Assembly: GCA_018242685.1 (NCBI GenBank)
Contig: JAFEBM010000002.1
Coordinates: 1-49,732 of the forward strand
Direction: 5' to 3'
Origin: Nitrospira sp.
GTDB taxonomy: Bacteria > Nitrospirota > Nitrospiria > Nitrospirales > Nitrospiraceae
DNA length: 49,732 nucleotides
Shown here in pieces: positions 25,725 to 35,591 of the stretch. Made by a program: the position numbers and the translations under genes. Within the stretch, counting starts at the first letter, position 1. The number at the start of each line of letters is the position of its first letter. The notes beneath the pieces were generated by a model, which was not told the DNA's origin, did no database searches, and was given only the letters and a program-made list of their open reading frames with translations.

Positions 25725-27326
25725 CTAATGCCCGAGTTTCTTGCGTAACGCAGCCCCCACGAACCCACTAAAAAGCGGATGCGGACGGTGCGGACGGGAA
25801 CTATACTCCGGATGGAACTGAGTTCCCAAAAACCACGGATGATCCTTCAACTCGATGATTTCGACCAGTCGCCCGTCAGGAGAGACTCCGCTCAGGACCA
25901 GTCCCTTCACGGTCAGTCGCTCACGATACGAATTGTTGAATTCATAGCGATGGCGATGGCGTTCACGGATCTCGCTCACGCCGTACATCTTCTGCGTAAG
26001 CGTCCCCTCTCCCAACTTGCAGAGGTACGATCCGAGTCGCATGGTTCCGCCCTTATCACTGACGCCATGCTGATCGGGCATGAGATGGATCACGGGATGG
26101 GGCGACCGCTCGTCAAACTCGGCGCTGTTGGCGCCCGCCAACCCCGCTACATTCCGCGCAAACTCGATCGCGGCACATTGCATCCCTAAGCACAAACCGA
26201 GGAATGGAACCTGGCGTTCCCTCGCGTACCGAATGGTTGTCACTTTTCCCTCGATCCCTCTTGTCCCAAAGCCACCGGGGATCAAGATGCCGTCAGCTTC
26301 GCGCAGGATGCGCTCCGTCCCCTGCCGTTCGATATCTTCGGACTCGATCCAATTGATATTGACCTTGGTTTCATGATCGATCCCACCATGAACCAGCGCT
26401 TCTCCCAAGCTCTTGTAGCATTCTTTTAAGCCCACATACTTGCCCACCAACGCGACCAAGATCTCATGCCTCGGACGTTTGATCTTCTGGACCATCGCAT
26501 CCCACTCGCGAAGATTGGGCTGGCCGGTCTCCACATGAAGCTGACGAACGATCAATTCGTCCAGTCCTTCCTTTCTGAATACGATCGGCACTTCGTAGAT
26601 CGTCTCGACATCTTTGGCCGTGATGACGGCATCTTTATCCACATTGCAGAACATCGCGATCTTGCCCTTGAGCTCCGGCGGAATATACCGGTCGGTTCGG
26701 CACAACAGAATGTTGGGCTGGATACCGATTTCACGAAGTTTGTTCACCGAATGTTGCGTCGGCTTGGTCTTCAGCTCACCGGCCGTGCCGATGTAAGGCA
26801 CTAAGGTCAGGTGGACATACAACACATTGTCGCGTCCGACGTCGTACGGCATCTGCCGGATGGCTTCAAGAAACGGCAAGCTTTCAATGTCGCCGACCGT
26901 CCCGCCGATCTCGACGATCGTGACATCGACTCCCTTGGAGATCCGCATGATCGCCTGCTTGATCTCATCGGTGACATGCGGCACGACCTGGACCGTCCCA
27001 CCGAGATAGTCTCCACGACGCTCTTTCGTGATGACCGAGTGGTAGATTCGACCGGTCGTGTAATTGCTCTCCTTGGTCAACGACAGGGTTGTAAATCGCT
27101 CATAGTGTCCGAGGTCAAGATCGGTCTCAGCTCCGTCGTCCGTGACAAAGACCTCCCCGTGTTGATAGGGGTTCATCGTGCCGGGATCGACGTTGATATA
27201 GGGATCCAACTTGAGGAAGGTAATCTTTAAGCCCCGACTTTCGAGCAAGTTCCCAATGGCGGCCGAGGCCAGTCCTTTTCCAAGCGATGAGACCACCCCA
27301 CCGGTCACGAAGATGAACTTGTTCAT
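25725..27326 (-). CDS. pyrG: CTP synthase
   Basis: The 533-residue protein aminates UTP to CTP using glutamine and ATP. The synthetase domain starts [20 protein letters not shown] (P-loop-like) and contains [20 protein letters not shown] and [11 protein letters not shown]. The glutamine amidotransferase domain (from about 290) carries the cysteine nucleophile in [11 protein letters not shown] (near 378) and the His-Glu pair in [13 protein letters not shown] (near 510). Length is typical. Lying between kdsB and kdsA, it supplies CTP for the KdsB reaction and for phospholipid synthesis. This order is common in diverse Gram-negative bacteria. Confidence 0.97.
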   Translation of the reverse strand: MNKFIFVTGGVVSSLGKGLASAAIGNLLESRGLKITFLKLDPYINVDPGTMNPYQHGEVFVTDDGAETDLDLGHYERFTTLSLTKESNYTTGRIYHSVITKERRGDYLGGTVQVVPHVTDEIKQAIMRISKGVDVTIVEIGGTVGDIESLPFLEAIRQMPYDVGRDNVLYVHLTLVPYIGTAGELKTKPTQHSVNKLREIGIQPNILLCRTDRYIPPELKGKIAMFCNVDKDAVITAKDVETIYEVPIVFRKEGLDELIVRQLHVETGQPNLREWDAMVQKIKRPRHEILVALVGKYVGLKECYKSLGEALVHGGIDHETKVNINWIESEDIERQGTERILREADGILIPGGFGTRGIEGKVTTIRYARERQVPFLGLCLGMQCAAIEFARNVAGLAGANSAEFDERSPHPVIHLMPDQHGVSDKGGTMRLGSYLCKLGEGTLTQKMYGVSEIRERHRHRYEFNNSYRERLTVKGLVLSGVSPDGRLVEIIELKDHPWFLGTQFHPEYSSRPHRPHPLFSGFVGAALRKKLGH

Positions 27327-27375
27327 AGCTGCCCTTTCTCGTGGACGTCAGACCGCTCCAATTCGGATAGGAATG

Positions 27376-28182
27376 TCATGACTTGAAAAACACTCGGCTG
27401 TGCTGTAACTCACGCCTGACCGCCTCAAACTGCTGCAGTCGGTCGGCGACATCAGGCACATCTTCCGGACGATCGATCCGCATGGAATGATGCTTGGTTT
27501 CCCATACTCGGATGCGAATCCCGTGATCCAAGGCACGGAGCTGTTCAAGCTTTTCAGCGTCCTCCAAACGGCTTGTCGGCAGGGCTGCGAATCGCAGCAA
27601 CGTCTCCTTCTTGTACATGTACAATCCCAGATGGATATAGTGGAGCCCTCCGATCACCTGCTTCCCCGGATCATCGCGAACGAACGGGATCGGGGCTCGC
27701 GAAAAATAGAGGGCGTCGCCCCGGGCATCGGTGACGACTTTGACCACGGCGGGATTCAGAAGATCCTCGGTCGGGTCCATCACCCGCTTCAGCGTTCCCA
27801 GGCTCACGCCGCTTTCAAGAAACGGCTCGATCAGGTCGGTCAGTAATTCGGGATTCAAGGGAATTTCGTCGCCCTGCAAATCCAAGAAGTATTCCCCCGC
27901 AAACATACGGGCCACGGCGGCAACCCGATCCGTCCCGGTCCGATACTCACCGGTGACCATGATCACGCGCCCACCAAACCGCTCGACAGCTTGTTTGATA
28001 CGTTCATCGTCGGTTGCGACCAAGACATCAGAAACGGCACGGCAGGCCACGGCCCGCTCATACACATGTTGAATCATCGGCTTGCCGTTCAGCTCGACGA
28101 GCGGCTTGCCTGGGAACCGTGACGAGCCGTATCTGGCTGGAATCACAACGGTGACCGACCGTGAGGCTTTAGGCATCTCCAA
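27376..28182 (-). CDS. kdsB: 3-deoxy-manno-octulosonate cytidylyltransferase KdsB
   Basis: It activates Kdo to CMP-Kdo. The 268-residue protein has the nucleotidyltransferase start VVIPARYGSSRFPGKPLVEL (about 12-31), then the conserved MIQHVYERA, VATDDERI and FLDLQGDEIPLNPELL segments. HYIHLGLYMYKKETLLRFA precedes the sugar-binding end. The start codon overlaps the end of the upstream heptose kinase gene by 14 bases; an ATG two codons later is equally possible. It works with KdsD and KdsA encoded just downstream. Confidence 0.95.
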   Translation of the reverse strand: MEMPKASRSVTVVIPARYGSSRFPGKPLVELNGKPMIQHVYERAVACRAVSDVLVATDDERIKQAVERFGGRVIMVTGEYRTGTDRVAAVARMFAGEYFLDLQGDEIPLNPELLTDLIEPFLESGVSLGTLKRVMDPTEDLLNPAVVKVVTDARGDALYFSRAPIPFVRDDPGKQVIGGLHYIHLGLYMYKKETLLRFAALPTSRLEDAEKLEQLRALDHGIRIRVWETKHHSMRIDRPEDVPDVADRLQQFEAVRRELQHSRVFFKS

Positions 28183-29278
28183 ACGCCTCGGATAACTGTT
28201 TGGGCGAGACCGTTGCGGTGCCGACCATTCCCACCACGATCCCGGCTGCGTAGTTGGCCATGACCGCTCCGTTCTTGATGCTTGCCCCGGCCGACAGGGC
28301 CAGCGCCAGCGTTCCGATGACCGTATCTCCTGCGCCGGTAACGTCGTAGACCTGCCGAGCTTTCGTGGGCAAATGCCACGAGGCGCCGTCGTCCTCGTAC
28401 AAGCTCATGCCTTTTTCACCGCGCGTAATCAGGACGGACCGGCACCCAAGACGCTGCCGAATCATCGCTCCGGCTTCGTCGATCGTCTGGTCGCCGTCGC
28501 CGTGCAACCCGGAGGCCTGAGCCGCCTCAAGATGATTCGGTGTGAGCACGGTGACACCTTTGTAGTAGCTGAAATGTTCAACCTTGGGATCGACGATGAT
28601 CGGAACCTTTTGTAAAACGGCGAGTCGTGTGATTTCCGACATGAGCGCCGGGGACACGACTCCCTTGGCATAGTCTGAGACCACCACGCAGGACAACTCC
28701 CGAATGCGTGACTCTACATACCGGAGAATCTTTTGCCGCAGCGCCGCTTTCAGTTCGTTCCGTCCCTCAATGTCGTACCGCACAATTTGCTGATTATGCG
28801 CGATGACCCGACTTTTTCTGGTCGTCGGGCGATCATGATCGATCACCACACCCCCGCGGTTTGATCGTTTGTCGCCGAGCTCCTTCATCAGCAGGCGTCC
28901 GCTTTCGTCCGATCCGATCACACCGCAGAGATCGGCCTTCCCTCCCAGCGCCAAGATGTTGTTGAACACGTTGGCCGCTCCGCCAAGCCGGAGCGATTCC
29001 GACTCGACATGGACTACTGGAACCGGCGCTTCCGGGGAGATCCGACTGACTCGCCCCATCACATAGTGATCGAGAATGAGGTCGCCGACGACGAGGACTG
29101 ATGCTTGTGGAAATCGTTGAAGATACTGCCGGAGAGTCTTGGGCGAGGGAACTTCACTCTTCCCATTCGACTCCTCTCTCGGAAGAGACGCGCGGCTGCT
29201 TTTCTTTACTGAATCGCCTTGGCGAATCGTTCCCACCTGACCCACTCCGTCCAGTTTCCCTGTCCATTCCAGGACCAA
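28169..29278 (-). CDS. hldE1: D-glycero-beta-D-manno-heptose-7-phosphate kinase (HldE1/RfaE1-type PfkB kinase)
   Basis: The protein phosphorylates heptose 7-phosphate at C1 in ADP-heptose synthesis. The PfkB fold is clear: VLVVGDLILDHYVMGRVSRI (about 62-81), SLRLGGAANVFNNILALGG (about 95-113) and the C-terminal ATP-site signature DVTGAGDTVIGTLALALSAG (about 313-332) with the catalytic Asp. The HldE2 nucleotidyltransferase half is missing, so that activity must be encoded elsewhere. The ATG at 29278 makes 369 residues and overlaps lepB by 73 bases; GTG codons 11 or 14 codons later are better placed relative to the lepB stop. The first 45 or so residues are not conserved-looking. Confidence 0.88.
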   Translation of the reverse strand: MVLEWTGKLDGVGQVGTIRQGDSVKKSSRASLPREESNGKSEVPSPKTLRQYLQRFPQASVLVVGDLILDHYVMGRVSRISPEAPVPVVHVESESLRLGGAANVFNNILALGGKADLCGVIGSDESGRLLMKELGDKRSNRGGVVIDHDRPTTRKSRVIAHNQQIVRYDIEGRNELKAALRQKILRYVESRIRELSCVVVSDYAKGVVSPALMSEITRLAVLQKVPIIVDPKVEHFSYYKGVTVLTPNHLEAAQASGLHGDGDQTIDEAGAMIRQRLGCRSVLITRGEKGMSLYEDDGASWHLPTKARQVYDVTGAGDTVIGTLALALSAGASIKNGAVMANYAAGIVVGMVGTATVSPKQLSEAFGDA

Positions 29279-29976
29279 TAGATACGGAACGCCTTCCCGC
29301 GGATTTTTTCTTCGCGCACGTATCCCCAGAACCGACTGTCCAGACTTTGGTCGCGATTGTCGCCCATGACGAAGTAAGATCCTTCCGGCACGGTCACCGG
29401 TCCGAAATTATCGCGAGGGTTGACCGTGCTATCGATAACGCCGGGGTCGATTCGTTGTGTAAAGGCTTTGTCGTCGAGCGGTTGGCCGTTCACGAGCACC
29501 ACTTTATTCCGAAGTTGCACGGTATCTCCGGGCAGCCCGACGATGCGCTTGATGAAATCTTTCTCCTCATCCTCGGGAAACCGGAACACGACGATGTCGC
29601 CCCGCTGCGGCTTGCCGAACGCCACGACCGTTTTGGATGTGTAGCAATTCACCGGGGGAAACATCCATTGCACCTGGCAATCTGTCGGCCACTGAAGACC
29701 ATAGGAGAGCTTGCTGACCAAAATGTGATCGCCGATCAACAAGGTGGGAATCATCGACCCTGATGGAATCTTAAATGCCTGCACGACGAACACGCGAATG
29801 GCGAATGCCAACAGCATCGCCACGATGATCGCTTCCGCATACTCCCGGACGATGGACTTCCGCCCTGATTGGTCCATGTTGTCCGCAAGCTTGGATCCCG
29901 AAAGCGAGGCCTGCTCTCCTCCCCGCGGAGAACCGGGCAGCTTATCCACATTTCTTTGATTTTGATCGGGGTTCAT
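29206..29976 (-). CDS. lepB: Signal peptidase I
   Basis: The membrane-bound peptidase removes signal peptides from exported proteins. From ATG 29976, which overlaps the lepA stop as ATGA, it has 256 residues; the open frame upstream is an artefact. One membrane span ([20 protein letters not shown]) leads into the Ser nucleophile box [16 protein letters not shown]. The catalytic Lys is in [17 protein letters not shown]. Box [15 protein letters not shown], is complete. The acidic/polar N-terminal 40 residues lie in the cytoplasm. It serves, among others, the exported proteins of this window. Confidence 0.95.
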   Translation of the reverse strand: MNPDQNQRNVDKLPGSPRGGEQASLSGSKLADNMDQSGRKSIVREYAEAIIVAMLLAFAIRVFVVQAFKIPSGSMIPTLLIGDHILVSKLSYGLQWPTDCQVQWMFPPVNCYTSKTVVAFGKPQRGDIVVFRFPEDEEKDFIKRIVGLPGDTVQLRNKVVLVNGQPLDDKAFTQRIDPGVIDSTVNPRDNFGPVTVPEGSYFVMGDNRDQSLDSRFWGYVREEKIRGKAFRIYWSWNGQGNWTEWVRWERFAKAIQ

Positions 29977-31772
29977 TCGTCCCCGACTCTCAAAATGGCC
30001 AAAAACGCTTCTTGAGGGACCTCGACACTGCCGACCGCTTTCATCCGTTTCTTCCCTTCTTTTTGCTTTTCCAGCAACTTCCGTTTCCGCGTGATGTCGC
30101 CGCCATAGCATTTCGCCAGCACATTCTTTTTCATCGCGCCGATCGTTTCGCGCGCCACGATCTTACTTCCGATCGCCGCCTGAATAGCAATCTCGTACAT
30201 CTGCCGTGGAATCAGCTCCTTCATTTTCTCGGCAAGCTGACGCCCCCGTTGAACGGAACGATCTTTGTGCGTGATGAACGACAAGGCATCGACCGCCTCC
30301 CCGTTCAAGAGAATATCGAGTCTGACAAGATCGGACTCTCGGTAGCCGAGCAACTCATAATCGAGCGAGGCATAGCCCTGCGTGCGTGATTTGAGCTTAT
30401 CGTAAAAATCGAGAATGACTTCGTTGAGGGGCAGTTCGTAACTGATCACCACTCTGGTCGGATCGAGAAAATGCATGCCCTGCTGAATTCCTCGGCGCTC
30501 CTGACAGAGCTGGAGGATGGCCCCCATGTACCGCTCCGGTGTAATGATCGACGCCAAAATAAACGGCTCCTCGAATGAGTCGATGCTGCTGGGAGGCGGG
30601 AGCTGCGTCGGGTTATTGACCTCCAGCACTTCGCCCTTCGTGGTCAGCACGCGATAGACGACGGTCGGAGCGGTTGTGAGGAGGGTGAGATTATATTCAC
30701 GCTCGAGCCGCTCCTGAATAATTTCCATGTGCAGGAGGCCCAAAAATCCGCAGCGAAAGCCGAACCCCAATGCGAGCGATGTTTCAGGTTCATAGACGAA
30801 CGAGGAGTCGTTCAACCGCAGTTTAACTAACGCGTCGCGTAAATCTTCGTATCGGCCGGTGTCGGTGGGATAGAGCCCACAGAACACCAACGGCTTGACT
30901 TCTTTGTACCCGGGAAACGGTGCGGCGGTGGGTGTGGCGGCATCCGTCAACGTATCGCCGATTTTGACATCGGCGACTTCTCTCATGTTGGCGCAAAGGT
31001 ATCCCACCTCGCCGGTCAGCAGCTCGGCCTTCTTGGTTCGCTTGGGCGTAAATTGTCCGACTTCCATGACTTCAAACGTCCGGTCATTCGACATGACTTT
31101 GATCTTCATGCCCGGCCGAATCGATCCATCCACCAGTCGCGCAAGGACAATGACCCCCTGATAATTATCGAACCAGGAGTCGAAGATGAGCGCCTTGAAG
31201 GGCGCTTGCGGATCACCGGACGGGGGAGGAATCCGCGCAATGACCGCTTCCAATACCTCCGATACACCTTTGCCTTCCTTGGCGCTGATGGGCAGGGCAT
31301 CGGCAGCATCGAGCTGCAGTACCTCCGAGATCGACTGTTTTGTTCCCTCTACATCCGAACTTGCCAGATCGATCTTATTGATGACCGGGATAATCGTAAG
31401 ATGATTGGCCATCGCCAAGTTCACATTGGCAATCGTCTGTGCCTGCACGCCCTGAGTGGCATCTACCAGCAAAAGCGCTCCTTCACAAGCCGCCAAGCTC
31501 CGGGAGACTTCATACGTAAAATCGACATGCCCCGGCGTATCGATCAAATGCAAGGCATACGTCTTCCCATCCTGAGCCTTGTACCGGATGGCCACTGCAT
31601 GGGCTTTGATCGTAATGCCACGTTCTCGCTCGAGGTCCATGGCATCGAGGATTTGATCTTTTGCCTCTCGAGCAGTGACTGCGCCAGTAGCTTCTAGGAA
31701 CCTGTCAGCGAGGGTTGATTTGCCGTGATCGATATGAGCGATTATGGAAAAATTGCGTATAAGGCTTTGCAA
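29973..31772 (-). CDS. lepA: Elongation factor 4 (LepA)
   Basis: The 599-residue GTPase acts on ribosomes during initiation or back-translocation. G1 is [14 protein letters not shown] (about 12-25), G3 is [15 protein letters not shown], and G4 is [10 protein letters not shown]. The LepA-specific C-terminal end [20 protein letters not shown] is present. The start codon must be TTG: an in-frame TAG lies two codons upstream and no ATG occurs before the G1 motif. The AGGA sequence is almost in contact with the TTG, so initiation may be weak. lepA and lepB are coupled, as in many bacteria. Confidence 0.96.
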   Translation of the reverse strand: MQSLIRNFSIIAHIDHGKSTLADRFLEATGAVTAREAKDQILDAMDLERERGITIKAHAVAIRYKAQDGKTYALHLIDTPGHVDFTYEVSRSLAACEGALLLVDATQGVQAQTIANVNLAMANHLTIIPVINKIDLASSDVEGTKQSISEVLQLDAADALPISAKEGKGVSEVLEAVIARIPPPSGDPQAPFKALIFDSWFDNYQGVIVLARLVDGSIRPGMKIKVMSNDRTFEVMEVGQFTPKRTKKAELLTGEVGYLCANMREVADVKIGDTLTDAATPTAAPFPGYKEVKPLVFCGLYPTDTGRYEDLRDALVKLRLNDSSFVYEPETSLALGFGFRCGFLGLLHMEIIQERLEREYNLTLLTTAPTVVYRVLTTKGEVLEVNNPTQLPPPSSIDSFEEPFILASIITPERYMGAILQLCQERRGIQQGMHFLDPTRVVISYELPLNEVILDFYDKLKSRTQGYASLDYELLGYRESDLVRLDILLNGEAVDALSFITHKDRSVQRGRQLAEKMKELIPRQMYEIAIQAAIGSKIVARETIGAMKKNVLAKCYGGDITRKRKLLEKQKEGKKRMKAVGSVEVPQEAFLAILRVGDE

Positions 31773-31879
31773 ATCCTAGCTCATTCGTGAAAATCGGTTC
31801 ATTATAGTAACTGCCTTCCAGGTTGTCAAAGAGATCGCCTCCCGCCTATAATCACGCGCCGCACGCGAGACTGATGCTT

Positions 31880-31963
31880 GGTCATTAGTCACTGGCCATC
31901 GGTCAATGGCCGAGCAATTCTTGCCGGCATCCAGAATCGACTGTTGACCGCTGACTAATGACC
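31880..31963. repeat. Inverted repeat between lepA and bioA
   Basis: GGTCATTAGTCA (31880-31891) is the exact reverse complement of 31952-31963. Inside, GGCCAT/ATGGCC (31894-31910) forms a smaller hairpin. The unit fills the divergent lepA/bioA promoter region and is therefore either a small mobile repeat or a regulatory hairpin. No neighbouring copy is seen in the window. Confidence 0.5.
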
Positions 31964-31979
31964 CCATGACTCGGCTGGT

Positions 31980-33347
31980 ATGACCCGACAACCTTCTACC
32001 AAGCAGCTCAGAGACTGGGACCGTCGCTACCTTTGGCATCCGTTTACCCAGATGCAGGAATGGGAACAGGAAGAGCCGCTGATCATTGAGCGTGGGAAAG
32101 GCTCTTATCTCATTGATACAGAGGGAAAACAATACCTGGATGGCACCTCGTCCATCTGGGTCAATCTCCATGGACATCGCCACCCGATCCTAGACCGTGC
32201 TCTGAAGAAACAACTCGACAAGATCGCCCACTCCACATTCCTTGGCCTTTCTAATCCACCGGCCATTGAGTTGGCGCGCGAGTTGATCCGGATCGCGCCG
32301 AAGGGACTTTCACGCGTTTTCTATTCGGATAACGGCTCTACTGCGGTCGAGATTGCGCTGAAGATGGCCGTTCAATACTGGCAGCAGCGGCGTCCCGAGG
32401 CCGGATCTAAACACACCTTCCTCCACCTCAAGCTGGCCTATCACGGAGATACGATCGGCGCTGTGAGTGTCGGCAACATCGAGCTGTTCCACTCTCGGTT
32501 CAAGTCGCTGCTGTTTCCGACCCTGGAAGCAGAACCGCCCCATTGCTACCGATGTCCGCTCAAACTCGCCTATCCTTCTTGCGGGATGGCATGCATCGAT
32601 CCAATCGAACAGATCTTGAAACGTCGTCATCGTGAACTGGCCGGCTTCATCATCGAGCCGCTGATGCAAGCAGCTGCCGGTATGATTCCCCAGCCGGCCG
32701 GCTACTTAAAACGAATCCGCGAGCTCTGTACGAAGTACGATGTCTTATTGATCGCCGATGAGGTGGCGACGGGATTCGGACGAACGGGCCGAATGTTCGC
32801 CTGCGAGCACGAAGGAGTGACGCCGGATCTGATGGCGATCAGCAAAGGGCTTACCGGCGGCTATATGCCCCTGGCAGTCACATTGACGACGGATGAGCTC
32901 TACAGAGGTTTTCTCGGGGCCTACGACGAGTTCAAAACCTTTTTCCATGGACACAGCTTTACCGGCAATCCATTGGGCTGTTCCGCCGCGCTCGCAAATC
33001 TTCAAATCTTTCGCCAGGAGAAGACCCTGTCCCGACTCTCCTCAAAGCTCAAGCTCCTGACTCAATGGCTGAGTCCAATGGCTGACATGCCTATTGTCGG
33101 CGACATCCGCCAACGTGGGTTCATGGTGGGAATCGAATTGGTCAAAGATAAGAAAACAAAGGAACCGTACCCGCTCAGCGTCAAGGCCGGCCATCGCGTG
33201 GCATCGATCGCGCGGACCAAAGGGTTGATCTTAAGGCCGATCGGCAATGTACTCGTCCTTATACCACCGCTCTCAACAACCGCCGAAGAATTGAAAAAAA
33301 TGGTGGAAATCCTCAAGAAATCCGTGGAGACTCTCCACATTGATTGA
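31980..33347 (+). CDS. bioA: Adenosylmethionine-8-amino-7-oxononanoate aminotransferase
   Basis: This PLP enzyme of biotin synthesis converts KAPA to DAPA using S-adenosylmethionine as amino donor. The BioA-specific start WDRRYLWHPFTQMQEW (about 13-28) distinguishes it from other class III aminotransferases. Further marks are GTSSIWVNLHGHRHP, LIADEVATGFGRTGRMFACE (about 256-275) and the PLP lysine in AISKGLTGGYMPLAV (about 286-300). At 455 residues it is normal. No other bio gene is nearby; the next gene on the strand is an oxidase 49 bases on. Confidence 0.94.
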   Translation: MTRQPSTKQLRDWDRRYLWHPFTQMQEWEQEEPLIIERGKGSYLIDTEGKQYLDGTSSIWVNLHGHRHPILDRALKKQLDKIAHSTFLGLSNPPAIELARELIRIAPKGLSRVFYSDNGSTAVEIALKMAVQYWQQRRPEAGSKHTFLHLKLAYHGDTIGAVSVGNIELFHSRFKSLLFPTLEAEPPHCYRCPLKLAYPSCGMACIDPIEQILKRRHRELAGFIIEPLMQAAAGMIPQPAGYLKRIRELCTKYDVLLIADEVATGFGRTGRMFACEHEGVTPDLMAISKGLTGGYMPLAVTLTTDELYRGFLGAYDEFKTFFHGHSFTGNPLGCSAALANLQIFRQEKTLSRLSSKLKLLTQWLSPMADMPIVGDIRQRGFMVGIELVKDKKTKEPYPLSVKAGHRVASIARTKGLILRPIGNVLVLIPPLSTTAEELKKMVEILKKSVETLHID

Positions 33348-33396
33348 GCATCACTTCGGATGCTCCACGAATCCAACAGAATAAACGACAGACCAC

Positions 33397-34596
33397 ATGC
33401 AGACTTGTGATTTTCTCGTTATTGGGGGCGGGGTGATCGGCATCAGCATCGCCCGTGAACTCCGTAGACGTCGGACGGACGCCCTGGTGTTGTTGATTGA
33501 AAAGGAACCTTCGTGTGGAGCCCATGCCAGCGGGCGTAATAGCGGAGTGCTCCATGCAGGTTTTTATTACTCGCCGGACAGCCTCAAAGCCAAGTTCACC
33601 CGCCTCGGAAACGAGCGACTCACCGCCTATTGCGAGGAGAAGCAAATCCCTCTCAATAAATGCGGCAAGCTTGTCGTCGCGAAAGACGCAGCGGATTTGC
33701 CCTCGCTCGATGAATTATTCCGACGCGGACAACTCAACGGCATCGAGCTCCAGGCTCTGACTGAAGCGGAAGCCAAATCCATAGAGCCGCGTGTGAGAAC
33801 ATACCAACGGGCGCTCTTTTCCCCACGCACCTCGACGGTCAGCCCGCTCCAGGTCGTCAACGCGATGCAGTATGATGCACTCCATGAGGGGATTCAGATC
33901 CAATGCGGCACGGCCTATCGAGGACGAGACAACAAGAAGGTTTGGACGAACCAGGACAGCATCGAAGCCGGATACGTCGTCAATGCCGCAGGTCTGTATG
34001 CCGACAAAATCGCCATGGACTACGGGTTCTCGGAAAAGTATCGTATCCTGCCGTTTAAGGGCCTCTACCTCTATTCTGATGAACCACCGGGTGCGATCCG
34101 CACCAATATTTACCCTGTTCCTGACCTCAGAAATCCGTTTCTGGGAGTCCACTTCACCATCACGGCCGATGGAAAAGCCAAGATCGGCCCGACAGCCATC
34201 CCGGCTTTGTGGCGCGAAAACTATCAGGGGCTCGGCAACTTCAACTTGCGTGAACTCGCCGAAGTCGCGAGCCGAGGACTCGGACTGTTGACCGGGGCTG
34301 GATTCGATTTCCGGCGTTTGGCAATGGAGGAAATCGCAAAATACTCGCGGAGCAAGATGGTGTCGCTGGCCTCGGTACTCGCCGAGGGCGTAGTCGAGCA
34401 CCATTACCAAACATGGGGCCGTCCAGGAATTAGAGCCCAACTGCTCGACATCACGAAGAAAAAGCTTGAAATGGATTTCGTCTTGGAAGGCGACCATCGC
34501 TCCATGCACGTACTCAACGCCGTCTCTCCCGCCTTTACCTGTTCAATTCCCTTCGCAAGCTATGTCTGTGATCACATCGACAAAGCGATAGGCTGA
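33397..34596 (+). CDS. lhgO: LhgO-like FAD-dependent L-2-hydroxyglutarate oxidase
   Basis: The 399-residue flavoprotein of the DAO superfamily probably oxidises L-2-hydroxyglutarate to 2-oxoglutarate, passing electrons to quinone at the membrane. The FAD-binding Rossmann start is DFLVIGGGVIGISIARELRR (about 5-24). HASGRNSGVLHAGFYYSPDS (about 45-64) matches the LhgO family closely and contains the His near the flavin. Later blocks are VVNAAGLYADKIA and LPFKGLYLYSDEPPG. Substrate assignment is by family only; other 2-hydroxyacids are possible. It follows bioA by 49 bases and may share its transcript. Confidence 0.82.
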   Translation: MQTCDFLVIGGGVIGISIARELRRRRTDALVLLIEKEPSCGAHASGRNSGVLHAGFYYSPDSLKAKFTRLGNERLTAYCEEKQIPLNKCGKLVVAKDAADLPSLDELFRRGQLNGIELQALTEAEAKSIEPRVRTYQRALFSPRTSTVSPLQVVNAMQYDALHEGIQIQCGTAYRGRDNKKVWTNQDSIEAGYVVNAAGLYADKIAMDYGFSEKYRILPFKGLYLYSDEPPGAIRTNIYPVPDLRNPFLGVHFTITADGKAKIGPTAIPALWRENYQGLGNFNLRELAEVASRGLGLLTGAGFDFRRLAMEEIAKYSRSKMVSLASVLAEGVVEHHYQTWGRPGIRAQLLDITKKKLEMDFVLEGDHRSMHVLNAVSPAFTCSIPFASYVCDHIDKAIG

Positions 34597-34600
34597 GGCA

Positions 34601-34770
34601 GCAGGATGTTGAAAAGGTCTCCCAGCTTCGTTCTCGCATCCCTCAGAGGCTCAACGTACGACAAAAAGTACGTTTCGCCTCTTCGCTCGCTGCGGCCTTG
34701 CTCGTGGAACGGCGCGTCTTGGCGCGCCGGGGTGGGCGGGTGAGGTCAGCGACCTTTTTGAACATCCTGC
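34601..34770. repeat. Palindromic dispersed repeat, copy 1
   Basis: Ends GCAGGATGTTGAAAAGGTC (34601-34619) and GACCTTTTTGAACATCCTGC (34751-34770) are inverted repeats of each other. The interior shares CCAGCTTCGTTCTCGCATC and TCGCTGCGGCCTTGCT with the copy at 36085-36209. It lies between the convergent lhgO and SAM-hydrolase-like genes, where the hairpin could end transcription from both sides. No reading frame is present. Confidence 0.8.
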
Positions 34771-34792
34771 GGAACGTTCTAATTCAATCCGG

Positions 34793-35590
34793 TCAGCAGA
34801 GACGCACCTCTTCGCCGATGCTGACTTGCAGGCTTTGGGCTGCGCTGTCTTCTTGAAGAAAAATTTCCAAATTCCCGCTGCTGTTGATCAATGCAGATGG
34901 AGTCTGGCGACTCCCCTGGCTGTAGCTCCCGACCAATTCGTTAATGATGTACGTGCTGATATGGATCTCCACAGTTTGTCCCATTGCTGATCGGAATCCC
35001 CGAACCTGCCGCGCTGTGATATTGGAAATGAGATTCCCGAATCGATCGACGGAGATGATTTTTCCGATCAGTAATTCCTCATGCCAAACCGGGGTCGCCA
35101 CGGAACGTCGGATCGGATCATGGACCGCCGGTCCAAAAAACGACGGTGGGACTCCTTTACTCAACCATGCGGCAGCCGGCGCGAACACATCCCGACCGTC
35201 AAAGGTCGACCCGACCGTTTCCAAACGATACTGAGGGCTATTGATCTGCCACACCTTCGCCCCGACTTCCTGCTCCAACACTTCAGTGAACAGCCCGTTG
35301 TCCGGACCGACAAAGAACGAGCCGGCCGCAGAAACAAGCAACGCCCGGCGCTCCGTCCCGACTCCGGGATCGACCACGGCAATATGGATGGTCTTTTCAG
35401 GAAAATAGCGATAGCAGGACTTCAGGAAGTATCCGGCTTCTTGAATCTGGTGAGAGGCGATTTGGTGTGAGAGATCGACGACCGCGGCAGAGGAATTGAT
35501 CGACAGAATGACCCCCTTCATGCTTGCCACAAAACAATCGCGCTCGCCGAAATCCGTCAGCAGCGTGATGAGGGGCCGTGCGTCCGGCAC
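34793..35590 (-). CDS. SAM hydroxide adenosyltransferase (DUF62 / chlorinase-fluorinase family)
   Basis: The 265-residue protein belongs to the DUF62 family, whose non-halogenating members hydrolyse S-adenosylmethionine to adenosine and methionine. The start LITLLTDFGERDCFVASMKG (about 7-26) has the family Asp. IAVVDPGVGTERRALLV (about 70-86), FFVGPDNGLFTEVL (about 91-104) and TFDGRDVFAPAAAWLS (about 128-143) complete the D-R-H type active site. The halogenase-specific insertion is not apparent. It starts with GTG one base after the greA stop, so it is co-expressed with greA. Its physiological purpose is not known. Confidence 0.88.
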   Translation of the reverse strand: MPDARPLITLLTDFGERDCFVASMKGVILSINSSAAVVDLSHQIASHQIQEAGYFLKSCYRYFPEKTIHIAVVDPGVGTERRALLVSAAGSFFVGPDNGLFTEVLEQEVGAKVWQINSPQYRLETVGSTFDGRDVFAPAAAWLSKGVPPSFFGPAVHDPIRRSVATPVWHEELLIGKIISVDRFGNLISNITARQVRGFRSAMGQTVEIHISTYIINELVGSYSQGSRQTPSALINSSGNLEIFLQEDSAAQSLQVSIGEEVRLC

Positions 35591-35591
35591 G

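Noticed and set aside
29977..30111. Longer signal peptidase start (301 residues)
   Set aside because: The extra 45 codons lie inside lepA, are arginine-rich and not LepB-like; the ATG overlapping the lepA stop as ATGA is the natural start.
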